Below are positions 24,177 to 32,093 of a stretch of DNA of 64,000 nt, piece after piece. The notes below the pieces were generated by a model. It was not told the DNA's origin, ran no database searches, and was given only the letters and a program-made list of their open reading frames with translations. Within the stretch, counting starts at the first letter, position 1, and every line of letters starts with the position of its first letter. Where the stretch lies: NCBI RefSeq assembly GCF_029338555.1, contig NZ_CP119989.1, positions 2,046,001-2,110,000 on the forward strand, given 5' to 3'. Made by a program: the position numbers and the translations under genes. Source of the DNA: Halobaculum marinum (GTDB lineage: Archaea > Halobacteriota > Halobacteria > Halobacteriales > Haloferacaceae).

Positions 24177-24263
24177 TCACACACGTTTCCGTTTCGCGGA
24201 GAAGACAGGGCGGACACTCGGCTCGACGACCGCGGCGGGCGTCGAGGTCGGCGTCTCGCTCAT
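24177..24263 (-). CDS. putative 28-residue leader peptide of the lysine operon
   Basis: ATG to TGA, 28 codons, on the same strand as dapA and 114 nt upstream of it. It begins MSETPTSTPAAVV and ends SAKRKRV. The last codons are AAA CGG AAA CGT GTG TGA; lysine is normally AAG in this genome, so two AAA codons next to the stop stand out. A minus-strand TATA-like CCTTTACTGG is centred about 26 nt before the ATG, the correct spacing for a leaderless mRNA starting at this codon. GC-rich inverted sequence follows between the ORF and dapA. I infer a translated leader that may tie operon expression to lysine or arginine supply. It could also be an ORF by chance. Confidence 0.45.
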   Translation of the reverse strand: MSETPTSTPAAVVEPSVRPVFSAKRKRV

Positions 24264-24283
24264 TGCCGGTAGGTGTCGCGTCA

Positions 24284-24293
24284 CCAGTAAAGG
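24284..24293 (-). promoter_or_regulatory. TATA box of the dap-lysA operon
   Basis: CCTTTACTGG on the minus strand, centred about 26 nt upstream of the leader ORF ATG and about 226 nt upstream of the dapA start. No better TATA candidate is seen within 60 nt of dapA. The gap between dapA and the phosphoribosyltransferase gene is 404 nt. Besides the leader ORF and the two promoters, its middle part (24294-24430) shows nothing I can name. Confidence 0.5.
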
Positions 24294-24435
24294 CGTTTCC
24301 CTGTGGGCCGATTTTGTGGATCGCGGCGCCCGCACGCGGTTCGCCGCCCGTTCACGTCGGCAGTGTGACGCGTCAGCGAGTCGTGGACCCGCGTCGTCGA
24401 CCCGTCAACGAGCCCACGCGTGGCGCCTGTAAACG

Positions 24436-24442
24436 CTTATCC
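24436..24442 (+). promoter_or_regulatory. TATA-like element of the phosphoribosyltransferase gene
   Basis: CTTATCC lies within TGTAAACGCTTATCCG, about 29 nt before the ATG. This fits leaderless transcription and supports the chosen start of the downstream gene over longer in-frame forms. Confidence 0.45.
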
Positions 24443-24466
24443 GAACACCGCCACCACGGGCAGGTA

Positions 24467-25177
24467 ATGAGCGACCTCCCGGACGACTTCGACTGTACGG
24501 TCTCCAATTGGGAGTACATCTACGGACTGTGCCGCGACGTGTCCGACCAGGTGAAGGCCGCCAACTTCGAACCGGACGTGGTCGTCGCGCTCGCGCGCGG
24601 CGGCTGGTTCGCCGGCCGGTGTATCTGCGACTTCCTCGGCCTCAACGATCTCACGAGCCTGAAGATGGAACACTACGTCGGGACCGCCGAGAAGACCGGC
24701 GAACCGACCGTGCGCTACCCGATGCCGGAGGGGAGCGTCGCCGGCAAGGACGTGCTGATCATCGACGACATCGCCGACACCGGCGGGTCGATCAAGCGCG
24801 CTCACGAGTACGTCGCCGAGCGCGACTGCGGCGAGGTGCGCACCGCGACGCTCCAACTGCTCCAGACGTCGGAGTTCGAACCGGACTTCGTCGGCGAGCA
24901 ACTCGAGGAGTGGACGTGGATGGTGTACCCGTGGAACTTCATCGAGGACATGATCGACCTCACCAGCGGCGCGATGGAGCAGGCCGACGCCGAGGCGTTC
25001 ACCGAGGAGGACGTGCGCCACTACCTCGCGGAGTTCCACGGCATCGACCGCATCGAGATGGAGATCGCCCAGCCGGGTCGCGTCGGCGAGGTGCTCGCGG
25101 AGATGGAGCGGCGCGACGTGGTCCGCGAGACCGCCGACGGCTACCGCCTGCTCGACAACGGCGCCGGCGACGAGTAA
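24467..25177 (+). CDS. purine-type phosphoribosyltransferase
   Basis: 236 residues. A type I phosphoribosyltransferase with the PRPP-binding loop VLIIDDIADTGGSI near residues 95-108 and the N-terminal block VVVALARGGWFAGRCICDFL (PPi loop). It resembles Gpt/Hpt-like purine salvage enzymes, but nucleobase specificity is not readable. About 75 C-terminal residues beyond the PRT core (from FTEEDVRHYLAEFHGI to YRLLDNGAGDE) look like a small helical/winged-helix appendage (VGEVLAEMERRDVVRETADGYRLL), so a regulatory role is possible, as for GfcR. The AEC transporter gene follows after 12 nt and is likely co-transcribed. Confidence 0.87.
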   Translation: MSDLPDDFDCTVSNWEYIYGLCRDVSDQVKAANFEPDVVVALARGGWFAGRCICDFLGLNDLTSLKMEHYVGTAEKTGEPTVRYPMPEGSVAGKDVLIIDDIADTGGSIKRAHEYVAERDCGEVRTATLQLLQTSEFEPDFVGEQLEEWTWMVYPWNFIEDMIDLTSGAMEQADAEAFTEEDVRHYLAEFHGIDRIEMEIAQPGRVGEVLAEMERRDVVRETADGYRLLDNGAGDE

Positions 25178-25189
25178 CGCTCCGCGCGC

Positions 25190-26146
25190 GTGGCGCTCCT
25201 CGACATCTTCGCCGGCGCCGTCCTGCCCATCGTCGCGGTTGCGGGCGTCGGCTTCGCGCTCGGCCGGACGAGCGACGTGGACGCCGACCCGCTGAACACG
25301 GTCGTCGTGTACGTGCTCGCCCCCGCGCTCGTCCTCCACAGCCTCGCGACCGCCTCCTTCTCCGGCGAGACCATCGCCAAGATGGCGGTCGCCGTCACCG
25401 CGTACATCGTCGGGATGGTGATCGTCGCCGAGGGGATCGGTAGACTGCTCGGTGAGTCCGAGCCACGCCTCTCGGCGCTCGTCCTCGCGGCGACGTTCCC
25501 CAACTGCGGCAACTACGGCATCCCCCTCTCGGACTTCGCGTTCCCCGGCGGTGGTCGAGCGGCGGCGGTGCTGTACCTCGCGATCCAAGCCGTCCTCATC
25601 TACACGGTCGGCGTGTACGTCGCCTCCCGTGCGGGCGGCGGCGGCGGCCTCCAAGGTGTGCGGCGCGTCCTCCGGATCCCCCTCGTGTGGGCCGTCCCGG
25701 TCGCGCTCGGCGCGCGGGCGCTCGGGCTCGTCCCCGCCGCGGACGCGACGGCGATGCAGACGCTCCAGTTGGTCGGCGACTCCTCCATCCCGGTGATGCT
25801 GCTCATCCTCGGTATCCAGTTGTCGCGGACCGACTACGGGTCGGCGCTGTCGCAGGCGGCGGTGCCGTCGGTGCTGAAGATGGTCGTCGCACCGGCGGTC
25901 GCCGTCGCCATCGCGCTCGTCGTCGGCTTCGGCGACGCGACGGTCGCGCGGGTGTTCGTCCTCGAGTCGGCGATGCCGGCGGCCGTCACGCCGCTCATCC
26001 TCGTCGGCGAGTTCGCCGACGACCTGGAGGTTGGCGGCGTCTCCGTGCCGGAGTACGTCAGCACCGTCATCCTCGTGACGACGCTCGCGTCGATTCCGAT
26101 GCTCACGGGCTTGATCGCGCTGTTGGAGAGCGGGATGCTGGTGTGA
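25190..26146 (+). CDS. AEC-family transporter
   Basis: 318 residues, GTG start. Ten hydrophobic segments in two five-helix halves, characteristic of the auxin efflux carrier (AEC)/MdcF family: LPIVAVAGVGFALGR at the N-terminus, the conserved helix-break block ATFPNCGNYGIPLS near residue 103, and a second repeat with SSIPVMLLILGIQLSR and ESAMPAAVTPLILV. Members export or import organic acids or amino acids. Co-transcription with a purine phosphoribosyltransferase could mean base or nucleoside transport, but that is inference from context only. Confidence 0.9.
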   Translation: MALLDIFAGAVLPIVAVAGVGFALGRTSDVDADPLNTVVVYVLAPALVLHSLATASFSGETIAKMAVAVTAYIVGMVIVAEGIGRLLGESEPRLSALVLAATFPNCGNYGIPLSDFAFPGGGRAAAVLYLAIQAVLIYTVGVYVASRAGGGGGLQGVRRVLRIPLVWAVPVALGARALGLVPAADATAMQTLQLVGDSSIPVMLLILGIQLSRTDYGSALSQAAVPSVLKMVVAPAVAVAIALVVGFGDATVARVFVLESAMPAAVTPLILVGEFADDLEVGGVSVPEYVSTVILVTTLASIPMLTGLIALLESGMLV

Positions 26147-26181
26147 CGCGGTGGGTCGCCGGCAGTCTTATGCTCGCTCGA

Positions 26182-26268
26182 AGGCAATATTTGCCTAGGA
26201 ACACGCCTGCACGGTGTGCTCGCGCTCCGACCCTCGGAGCCGTTTGACCGGGGACATGGGCCGCCCAT
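26182..26268. repeat. cluster of three perfect inverted repeats
   Basis: Within 87 nt there are three dyads: AGGCAA-TAT-TTGCCT at 26182-26196, GCTCCGA-CCC-TCGGAGC at 26224-26240, and ATGGGC-C-GCCCAT at 26256-26268. The first is AT-centred and includes a TATA-like AATATTT, so it may be an operator-promoter. The second would form a strong RNA hairpin with a 3-nt loop. They occupy the 182-nt gap between the AEC gene and a small HTH gene and could include the AEC terminator. Confidence 0.55.
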
Positions 26269-26328
26269 GACCCGCATCCTCGCGTGCGTACGCGGACTCC
26301 ATCTTTCTCAGCCGGGTTCCGTACCCAC

Positions 26329-26670
26329 ATGTCCACCACACCACACCCGGCGTCGATAGACGTGATGTTCGATAGCCTGCAGAACACCCACCAACGGAAG
26401 CTCCTCCTCGCGGCGCTCGACAGCGACCCCGAGGAGTGTGAAGCGTTCTCGACGACAGTCGGGACTGACGACGTCTCGCAGACTGGGTACGTCGACCGAC
26501 TTCCGGTGCTGCTGCACCACGTCCACCTACCGCGGCTCTCGGCGTTCGGGTACATCGACTGGGACCGAGACAGCGGGACCGCCCGTCGCGGGCCACACTT
26601 CGACGAGATCGAACCGTTGCTGCGACTGCTCGTCGCTCACGCCGACGAACTCCCGGAGGACTGGCCGTAA
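26329..26670 (+). CDS. small haloarchaeal winged-helix-like protein (DUF7344-type)
   Basis: 113 residues. The pattern IDVMFDSLQNTHQRKLLLAAL opens a helix-turn-helix, followed by VDRLPVLLHHVHLPRLSAFGYIDWDRDSGTARRGPHFDEI, where the 'HLPRLSAFGYIDWD' segment is the recognition helix plus wing. This layout is frequent in haloarchaea, often annotated as DUF7344 or a hypothetical regulator. No sensor domain is present. Three inverted repeats upstream may be its own binding sites. The start MSTTPHPASIDV was chosen over a longer form whose extra residues are not HTH-like. Confidence 0.7.
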   Translation: MSTTPHPASIDVMFDSLQNTHQRKLLLAALDSDPEECEAFSTTVGTDDVSQTGYVDRLPVLLHHVHLPRLSAFGYIDWDRDSGTARRGPHFDEIEPLLRLLVAHADELPEDWP

Positions 26671-26678
26671 GCGGAGCG

Positions 26679-28118
26679 TCAGTCGTCCGCCGGAGCGCCC
26701 GCCGGCGGATCGACGACCGCGCTCATCCACGTCCCGCGGAGGAGCCACGCCAGCCCCACGATGGCGCCCACCACGTCGCCGGCGACGACCGCCCACCAGA
26801 TGCCCGTCGTCCCGAAGTCGTACACGAACACCGCCGCGTAGGTGACGGGGACGCGCACGAGCCAGATCGCCACGAGCGACAGGACGAGCGCGGTCGTCGT
26901 GCGCCCCGCACCGCGGAACGCGCCCCGCGAGATCTCGAAGATCCCGAGGAACACGAACATCACCGACGCGATCCGGAGGTACGTGGCGGCGTACGCGATC
27001 GTCTCGCCGGCGTCGGGCGACCCCGGTGGCAGGAACACCTCGACGATGGGCGCGGGGAACGCCGCCGTCAGCAACGCGACCGGGATCATCACCGCGGTCA
27101 CGACCCCCAGCGCCGCCCGGACCGCGCGCCACGCGCGGTCGGGCTTCTCGGCGCCGAGGTTCTGCCCGACGACGGTGTTGACCGCCTGTGCCAGCCCCAT
27201 CGCGGGGAGGAACACCAGCGAGATGAGCCGGTTGCCGAGGCCGTACGCCGCGACGACCGCCGGCGGGAACGTCGCCACCAGCGCCGTCAACACGACGAAC
27301 GCCAGCGAGACGCCCGACTGTTCGAGGGCGGAGGGGACGCCGAGTTTCACCACGTCGCGCACGATGTCGAGGTCCGGCACGAGGTCGCCGGGCCGGACCG
27401 CCGGGCCCGCGGGCGTCCCGAACAGGACGTACCAGCCGACGACAGTGGCGACCGCCCGCGAGATGAGCGTCGCCCACGCCGCACCCTCGATTTCGAGCGC
27501 CGGGAACGGCCCCCAGCCGAAGATGAGCAGCGGGTCGAGGACGACGTTCACCGCGACGGAGACGACCATCACTCGCAGGGGGGCGCGGGTGTCGCCGTAC
27601 CCCCGCATCAGCGAGACGAACACGAAGAAGCCGAACAGGAACGGCGTCGCGAGGAAGAACACCCGCATGTACAGCGCCGCAAGCGGGACGATCTCCGTCG
27701 CCGTCTGCTCGTCCGCCGGGATGAGCGACAGCGCCGGTCCCACGGCGACGTAGCCGAGCGCACCGAGCACCAACGCCACGAGCATCACGAAGCCGAGGAC
27801 GGTGCCGGCCACCTTGCCCGCCTCGCGGTCGCCACCACCGGTGGCGGCGCTCGCGCCGGTGTGCTGGGCGACGAGGATCGCACCCGCGGCGGTGAACCCG
27901 CCGCCGACACTGATGAACAGGAACACGATGGGGAACGCCAGCGAGAGCGCACCCACGGCGTCGGCGGAGAGCCGCCCGAGCCAGAACGTGTCCGCGACGT
28001 TGTACGCGACTTGGAGGAGCTGGATCAAGACGAGCGGCCACGCGACGCGCAGCATCGGCCTGAGGAGGTCCCCCTCGACGAGATCCGACGCGTGCGCTGA
28101 CGAGGGAGAGTCGGTCAT
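26679..28118 (-). CDS. MATE-family multidrug/toxin efflux transporter
   Basis: 479 residues with twelve predicted membrane helices. Typical MATE blocks: MLRVAWPLVLIQLLQVAYNVADTFWLGRL at the N-terminus, GAILVAQHTGA, FFVFVSLMRGYGDTRAPL, then the second-half copy LEQSGVSLAFVVLTALVAT and QAVNTVVGQNLGA. These transporters export cationic compounds using H+ or Na+ gradients; Na+ is plausible in a halophile, but the coupling ion cannot be read. It is divergent from a NUDIX gene across a 100-nt region that contains the 10-bp palindrome GTGGTACCAC (28160-28169). Confidence 0.94.
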   Translation of the reverse strand: MTDSPSSAHASDLVEGDLLRPMLRVAWPLVLIQLLQVAYNVADTFWLGRLSADAVGALSLAFPIVFLFISVGGGFTAAGAILVAQHTGASAATGGGDREAGKVAGTVLGFVMLVALVLGALGYVAVGPALSLIPADEQTATEIVPLAALYMRVFFLATPFLFGFFVFVSLMRGYGDTRAPLRVMVVSVAVNVVLDPLLIFGWGPFPALEIEGAAWATLISRAVATVVGWYVLFGTPAGPAVRPGDLVPDLDIVRDVVKLGVPSALEQSGVSLAFVVLTALVATFPPAVVAAYGLGNRLISLVFLPAMGLAQAVNTVVGQNLGAEKPDRAWRAVRAALGVVTAVMIPVALLTAAFPAPIVEVFLPPGSPDAGETIAYAATYLRIASVMFVFLGIFEISRGAFRGAGRTTTALVLSLVAIWLVRVPVTYAAVFVYDFGTTGIWWAVVAGDVVGAIVGLAWLLRGTWMSAVVDPPAGAPADD

Positions 28119-28218
28119 ACTCCTACGAAGCGAAGGTGGGTCTTGAACGCTTCTCACCAGTGGTACCACGAAACACGGGGGCGGAACGGCTTTCGGACGG
28201 CTGTCTGAATCCCGAACC

Positions 28219-28719
28219 GTGCACGGATCCTACGTGGTCAACGTCGACGCCGCGGTGTACCGTTCCCATGACGACGACGACGCATCCGCCGAGTTCGACC
28301 CCAGCGACGGCGTCGCAGCGGACCCGCAATACCTGCTCATCGAACGCGGCGAGGCGGAGGAACACGCCGCAGGGATGCTCGGACTCCCGGGCGGCACGCT
28401 CGAAGCCGATCCCCGCGACGAGGGCGTCCTCGAGGCGACGCTCCGCCGGGAACTCCGCGAGGAGGTCGCCGTCGAGGTCGGCGAGGTGTCGGTCGTCACG
28501 AGCGCCGTGTTCGAGTCGGACACCGGAACCTCCTGCCTGAACGTCGTCTGTCTCGCAGAACACGCCGCCGGCGACCCGTACCCGGCCGCGCCCGACGAGG
28601 TGGCGTCGGTCGACTGGTACGGCCTCGACCGGATCGCCGCGGCGGACGACGTGCCGGAGTTCACCCGCGGCTACGTCGAGCGGGCGGAGGCCGCGAGAAC
28701 CGCGTCGCGGTCGGCGTAG
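28219..28719 (+). CDS. NUDIX hydrolase
   Basis: 166 residues, GTG start. The Nudix box is easily seen: GGTLEADPRDEGVLEATLRR then ELREEVAVEV, near residues 58-87. It keeps the REL-REE glutamates that bind Mg2+, with Ala in place of the last Gly. An acidic insertion (HDDDDASAEFDPSDG) precedes it. Expected to hydrolyse a nucleoside diphosphate linked to another moiety. The substrate is unknown. It is convergent with the amidohydrolase gene (9-nt gap). Confidence 0.88.
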   Translation: MHGSYVVNVDAAVYRSHDDDDASAEFDPSDGVAADPQYLLIERGEAEEHAAGMLGLPGGTLEADPRDEGVLEATLRRELREEVAVEVGEVSVVTSAVFESDTGTSCLNVVCLAEHAAGDPYPAAPDEVASVDWYGLDRIAAADDVPEFTRGYVERAEAARTASRSA

Positions 28720-28728
28720 GCGGATCCG

Positions 28729-30036
28729 TCAGGCGTCGACGCCGGGCACGTCGAAGGCGTTCGCCTCGCGACGGACGCGCTCGGCGTCGAGCGTCTGGTG
28801 GCCTCCCGCAGCCTCGTCGTACAGCACCTCGCCGTCGACCATCGTGAACCGCACGTCGTCGCCGTGAGCGGCGAACACGAGGTGACTCACTGGGTCGTGG
28901 ATCGGCGTCGCTCGCGTGAGGTCCGTGTCGATGCCGAGGACGTCGGCCTTCCACCCCTCGCGGAGCGCGCCGACGCGCTCGAACCCCGCTGCCGTCGCGC
29001 CGTTGAGCGTCGCCATCCGGAGCGCAGTCGCGGCGTCGACGGCGGTCGGGTCCCGGCCCTCGACCTTGGCGAGCAGGCTCGCCTGCTTCACCTCGGTGAA
29101 CGGGTCGAGCGTGTTGTTGCACGGCGGGCCGTCGTTGCCGAGCGCGACGTTGACGCCGCGGGCGAGGTAGTCCTCGACGGGCGCGATGCCGGAAGCGAGC
29201 TTCATGTTCGAGGTCGGGCAGTGGGTGACGTGGGTGCCCGTCTCGGCGATGATCGCGCGTTCCTCGTCGTCCGTGTGGACGCAGTGGGCGAGGATCACGT
29301 CCTCGCCGGTGAGGCCGACCTCGTGGAGGTACGCGACGTTGCGCCGACCGGTCCGATCCTCGACCATCGCGATTTCGTCGGTGTTCTCGGAGGCGTGCGT
29401 GTGGATGCGCACGCCGTCGTACGCGTCCGCCAGTTCGCGACAGCCGCGCAGACACTCGTCTGTGCAGGTGACGGCGAACCGCGGCGTGACGGCGTAGCGG
29501 ATCCGCCCCCCGTCGGCGCCGTGGTACTTCCAGATGAGCCCCTCCGACTCCGCGAGCGCCCGCTCGGTGGCCTGGCGGAGGCCGTCCGGCGCGTTCGTGT
29601 CCATCAGCACCTTGCCGGCGCGGGCGCGGATCCCGGAGTCGACGGCGGCCTCCAGCGCCTCCGCGGCGTGGTGGACCGACAGGTGGTCGATCACCGTCGT
29701 CACGCCCGACTCGATGCACTCCAGGTAGCCTAACTCGGCGGCGAGGCGCATCCCGTCGGCGCCGAGCCCGGCCTCCATCGGGAGGACATGGTCGTTGAGC
29801 CAGTCGAGGAGGGCGGCGTCGTCGGCGATCCCTCGCCCGAGCGACTGGACGGAGTGGACGTGTGCGCCCACGGTCCCCGGGGCGACGATGCCGAACGCAC
29901 GCCGCTCGTGGTCGGGGTAGCGCTCTCGGAGGGTCGCCTCGTCCCCGACGGCGGCGATGGTGTCGCCCTCGACGACCACCGCACCGTCCTCGATGACGGT
30001 GTCGGGGTCGGCGACGACGGTTCCGGCGAGTAGCAT
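28729..30036 (-). CDS. amidohydrolase family protein (MTA/SAH deaminase or chlorohydrolase-like)
   Basis: 435 residues with a TIM-barrel metal-dependent hydrolase fold. The HxH motif is in GTVGAHVHSVQSLGRG near residue 57; later ligands are in RIHTHASENTDE, LAHCVHTDDEE and VALGNDGPPCNN. HCPTSNMKLASGIAPV is the signature of the ATZ/TRZ group that includes 5'-methylthioadenosine/S-adenosylhomocysteine deaminase, 5'-deoxyadenosine deaminase and N-ethylammeline chlorohydrolase. MTA phosphorylase lies 660 nt away on the other strand, which makes a deaminase of MTA-type nucleosides attractive, though unproven. Start at MLLAGTVVADPDTV, the usual beta-sandwich N-terminus. Confidence 0.85.
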   Translation of the reverse strand: MLLAGTVVADPDTVIEDGAVVVEGDTIAAVGDEATLRERYPDHERRAFGIVAPGTVGAHVHSVQSLGRGIADDAALLDWLNDHVLPMEAGLGADGMRLAAELGYLECIESGVTTVIDHLSVHHAAEALEAAVDSGIRARAGKVLMDTNAPDGLRQATERALAESEGLIWKYHGADGGRIRYAVTPRFAVTCTDECLRGCRELADAYDGVRIHTHASENTDEIAMVEDRTGRRNVAYLHEVGLTGEDVILAHCVHTDDEERAIIAETGTHVTHCPTSNMKLASGIAPVEDYLARGVNVALGNDGPPCNNTLDPFTEVKQASLLAKVEGRDPTAVDAATALRMATLNGATAAGFERVGALREGWKADVLGIDTDLTRATPIHDPVSHLVFAAHGDDVRFTMVDGEVLYDEAAGGHQTLDAERVRREANAFDVPGVDA

Positions 30037-30155
30037 GGTTCCGCCTTCCCTCCCGCGTGGTCGTACAAAGACGTGTGGATCGGGGCCGAAGACACCGGTC
30101 ACATGCGAACCCTGCTCACGGACGAGTATTTCTCCTCGCCGGGCGTACTGTGTTC

Positions 30156-30623
30156 ATGAACACGATCACGGTCACGACCGACATCGACGCGCCCGCCGAG
30201 GTGGTGTACGAGGTCCTCACCGACTTCGACGCCTACCCGGCGTGGAACGACTACAGCCGGATCGAGGGCGTCGCCGCCGAGGGCGAACGACTCGCCGTCT
30301 CCCCCGGTCCCGCGGCGGGGTCGGCGCCGACGTTCCGACCGCGCGTGCTGCGAGCCGACGGCGCCGAACTGCGTTGGCTCGGCCACCTGTGGGTCCGCGG
30401 CCTGTTCGACGGTGAACACCGCTTCCGGGTCGAAGCCGTCGCCGACGACCGCTCCCGACTCGTTCAGGACGAGCGCTTCCGGGGTCTCCTCGCGGGGCTG
30501 TTGTTCCGGCGCTACGGCGACGACTGGCGCGCGAACTTCGCGGCGGTCAACGAGGCGCTGCGGACGCGCGCGGAGGCGCTCGTCGCGGCCGACTCCCCGG
30601 CCGAGCACGACGCGGCGGCGTAG
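30156..30623 (+). CDS. SRPBCC/polyketide-cyclase-fold protein
   Basis: 155 residues. A START/SRPBCC helix-grip fold: ITVTTDIDAPAEVVYEVLTD is beta1-alpha1, FDAYPAWNDYSRIEG the conserved W-N segment, and LRWLGHLWVRGLFDGEHRFRVE the central strands; a long C-terminal helix follows (FAAVNEALRTRAEALVAA). These proteins bind hydrophobic ligands or act as cyclases; a specific function cannot be assigned. The start at MNTITVTTDI removes an Arg-rich in-frame extension that is not part of the fold. 73 nt before mtnP on the same strand. Confidence 0.83.
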   Translation: MNTITVTTDIDAPAEVVYEVLTDFDAYPAWNDYSRIEGVAAEGERLAVSPGPAAGSAPTFRPRVLRADGAELRWLGHLWVRGLFDGEHRFRVEAVADDRSRLVQDERFRGLLAGLLFRRYGDDWRANFAAVNEALRTRAEALVAADSPAEHDAAA

Positions 30624-30696
30624 CCGACTCGGTCGTCGCGCCCCCGACCGTCGATCCGTGCCCTTTAGCGCGGACCGTCCGATCCCGTACCTACGC

Positions 30697-31575
30697 ATGA
30701 CCATCGGCTTCATCGGCGGCAGCGGAATCTACGAGGCGCTCCCGCTCACGAACACGCGCACCGAGTCCGTCACCACCCCCTTCGGCGAGCCGTCGGCGGA
30801 CCTCGAGATCGGCGAGTTCGGCGACACCGGTCGCGAGGTCGTGTTCCTCCCGCGCCACGGCCCGGACCACCAGCGCTCGCCCACGGACCTCCCGTACAAG
30901 GCGAACATCCACGCGCTGAAGCAGGCCGGCGTCGAGTACATCATCGCCAGCAACGCGGTCGGCTCGCTCAAGGAGGAACTCCCACCGCAGACGATCGTCG
31001 TCCCGAACCAGATCTACGACCGGACGAAGAACCGCGACCTGTCGTTCTTCGGCGACGGCATCGTCGTCCACCAGCCGTTCACGCGCCCGTACTCCCCGAA
31101 ACTCGCCGACCACCTCGCCGAGTCGGCCGAGCGCGCGCTCGACGACATCGACTCCGACTCCGACGTGGTCGACGAGGGGACGTACGTCTGCATCGAGGGG
31201 CCGCAGTACTCCACGAAGGCGGAGTCGGAGTTCTACAAGGCGCAGGGCTGGGATCTGGTCGGCATGACCGCCATCCCGGAGGCGAAACTGGCACGGGAGG
31301 CCGAGATGGCGTACGCGACGGTCGCCGGCGTCACCGACTACGACGTGTGGAAGCAGGACGCCGAGGTCACCCTCGAAGAGGTGCTGGAGAACGCCGCCGC
31401 CAACGAGGAGGCGATCAAAGCGACCGTCGAGGAGGCCGTCCGCACGTTCCCCGACGACATGGACTGCGAGGCCCACGGCTCGCTCGAAGGCACGATCAAC
31501 ACGCCCAGTGAGGCCGTGCCCGAGGAGACGCGCGAGCGCGTCGGGTTGTTCGTCGACGAGTACCTCGACGACTGA
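30697..31575 (+). CDS. mtnP: S-methyl-5'-thioadenosine phosphorylase
   Basis: 292 residues. Phosphorolysis of MTA to adenine and 5-methylthioribose-1-phosphate in methionine salvage. PNP/MTAP-family blocks: MTIGFIGGSGIYEA at the N-terminus, LPRHGPDHQRSPTDLPYKANIHALK, NAVGSLKEELPPQTIVVPNQ, YVCIEGPQYSTKAESEFY and DLVGMTAIPEAKLAREAEM. The EGPQYST segment separates MTAP from purine nucleoside phosphorylases, and the substrate loop is MTAP-like. A TATA-like CTTTAG 33 nt before the ATG points to a near-leaderless transcript. A possible nucleoside deaminase of the same pathway is encoded nearby. Confidence 0.95.
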   Translation: MTIGFIGGSGIYEALPLTNTRTESVTTPFGEPSADLEIGEFGDTGREVVFLPRHGPDHQRSPTDLPYKANIHALKQAGVEYIIASNAVGSLKEELPPQTIVVPNQIYDRTKNRDLSFFGDGIVVHQPFTRPYSPKLADHLAESAERALDDIDSDSDVVDEGTYVCIEGPQYSTKAESEFYKAQGWDLVGMTAIPEAKLAREAEMAYATVAGVTDYDVWKQDAEVTLEEVLENAAANEEAIKATVEEAVRTFPDDMDCEAHGSLEGTINTPSEAVPEETRERVGLFVDEYLDD

Positions 31576-31639
31576 TCGAGCGATCTGCAGACGCGAATCG
31601 ACCGACGCGCCAGTCGGAGAATCCGTCGTCCCACCGGGG

Positions 31640-31903
31640 TCACGGCCCGAGCACGCGCCCCCAGTCGAAGTCGACGCCGTAGCCGGCGCCGATCCGACGG
31701 ACGCGCTGGAGCACGACTGCGCCACCGACCCCGGCGACGACCGCCGCCCCGAGGTTTGCCATCGCGAAGAAGACGGCGTCCGTGACGGCGACCAACGGCA
31801 AAACACCGAGCGCAGCGATCCGGACCGCGTTCGCGCGGACGAGTACGGCCACCGCCAGCAGCACGTACCCGAACGCGACTCCGGCGAGGCGGCGGACCTT
31901 CAC
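31640..31903 (-). CDS. small membrane protein, unknown
   Basis: 87 residues, GTG start (MKVRRLAGVAFGY). Three hydrophobic stretches (about residues 5-22, 28-45 and 49-66), ending in a basic cytosolic tail RVRRIGAGYGVDFDWGRVLG. The positive N- and C-termini fit an inner-membrane protein. No named family is recognised. It is 3' of the CNNM gene on the same strand after a 190-nt gap in which I see no clear structure. It is convergent with mtnP. Confidence 0.6.
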   Translation of the reverse strand: MKVRRLAGVAFGYVLLAVAVLVRANAVRIAALGVLPLVAVTDAVFFAMANLGAAVVAGVGGAVVLQRVRRIGAGYGVDFDWGRVLGP

Positions 31904-32093
31904 GTCTGTCTGTTATCAGAGTGGCCGAAGGGTCTTCCGGAGCCGTCACCGGCGCTCCGTCATCCCCCAACTCTCGATTCAATCGACTACAGTTCTGTTG
32001 CCACCGAGGTCGAGGCGCTTCCGCGGGAGGTGCCGCTCAATCGGCACGAGCGTACGAAACCGGATCTTCCACCTCAGCGCTCTCCCCCCTGTC

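Noticed and set aside
24063-24466. Lysine riboswitch upstream of dapA
   Set aside because: No L-box-like conserved core or multi-stem junction could be traced, and these are not known from haloarchaea.
26256-26270. Short ATG...TGA reading MGRP as a leader peptide
   Set aside because: Only four codons; it is part of a palindrome.
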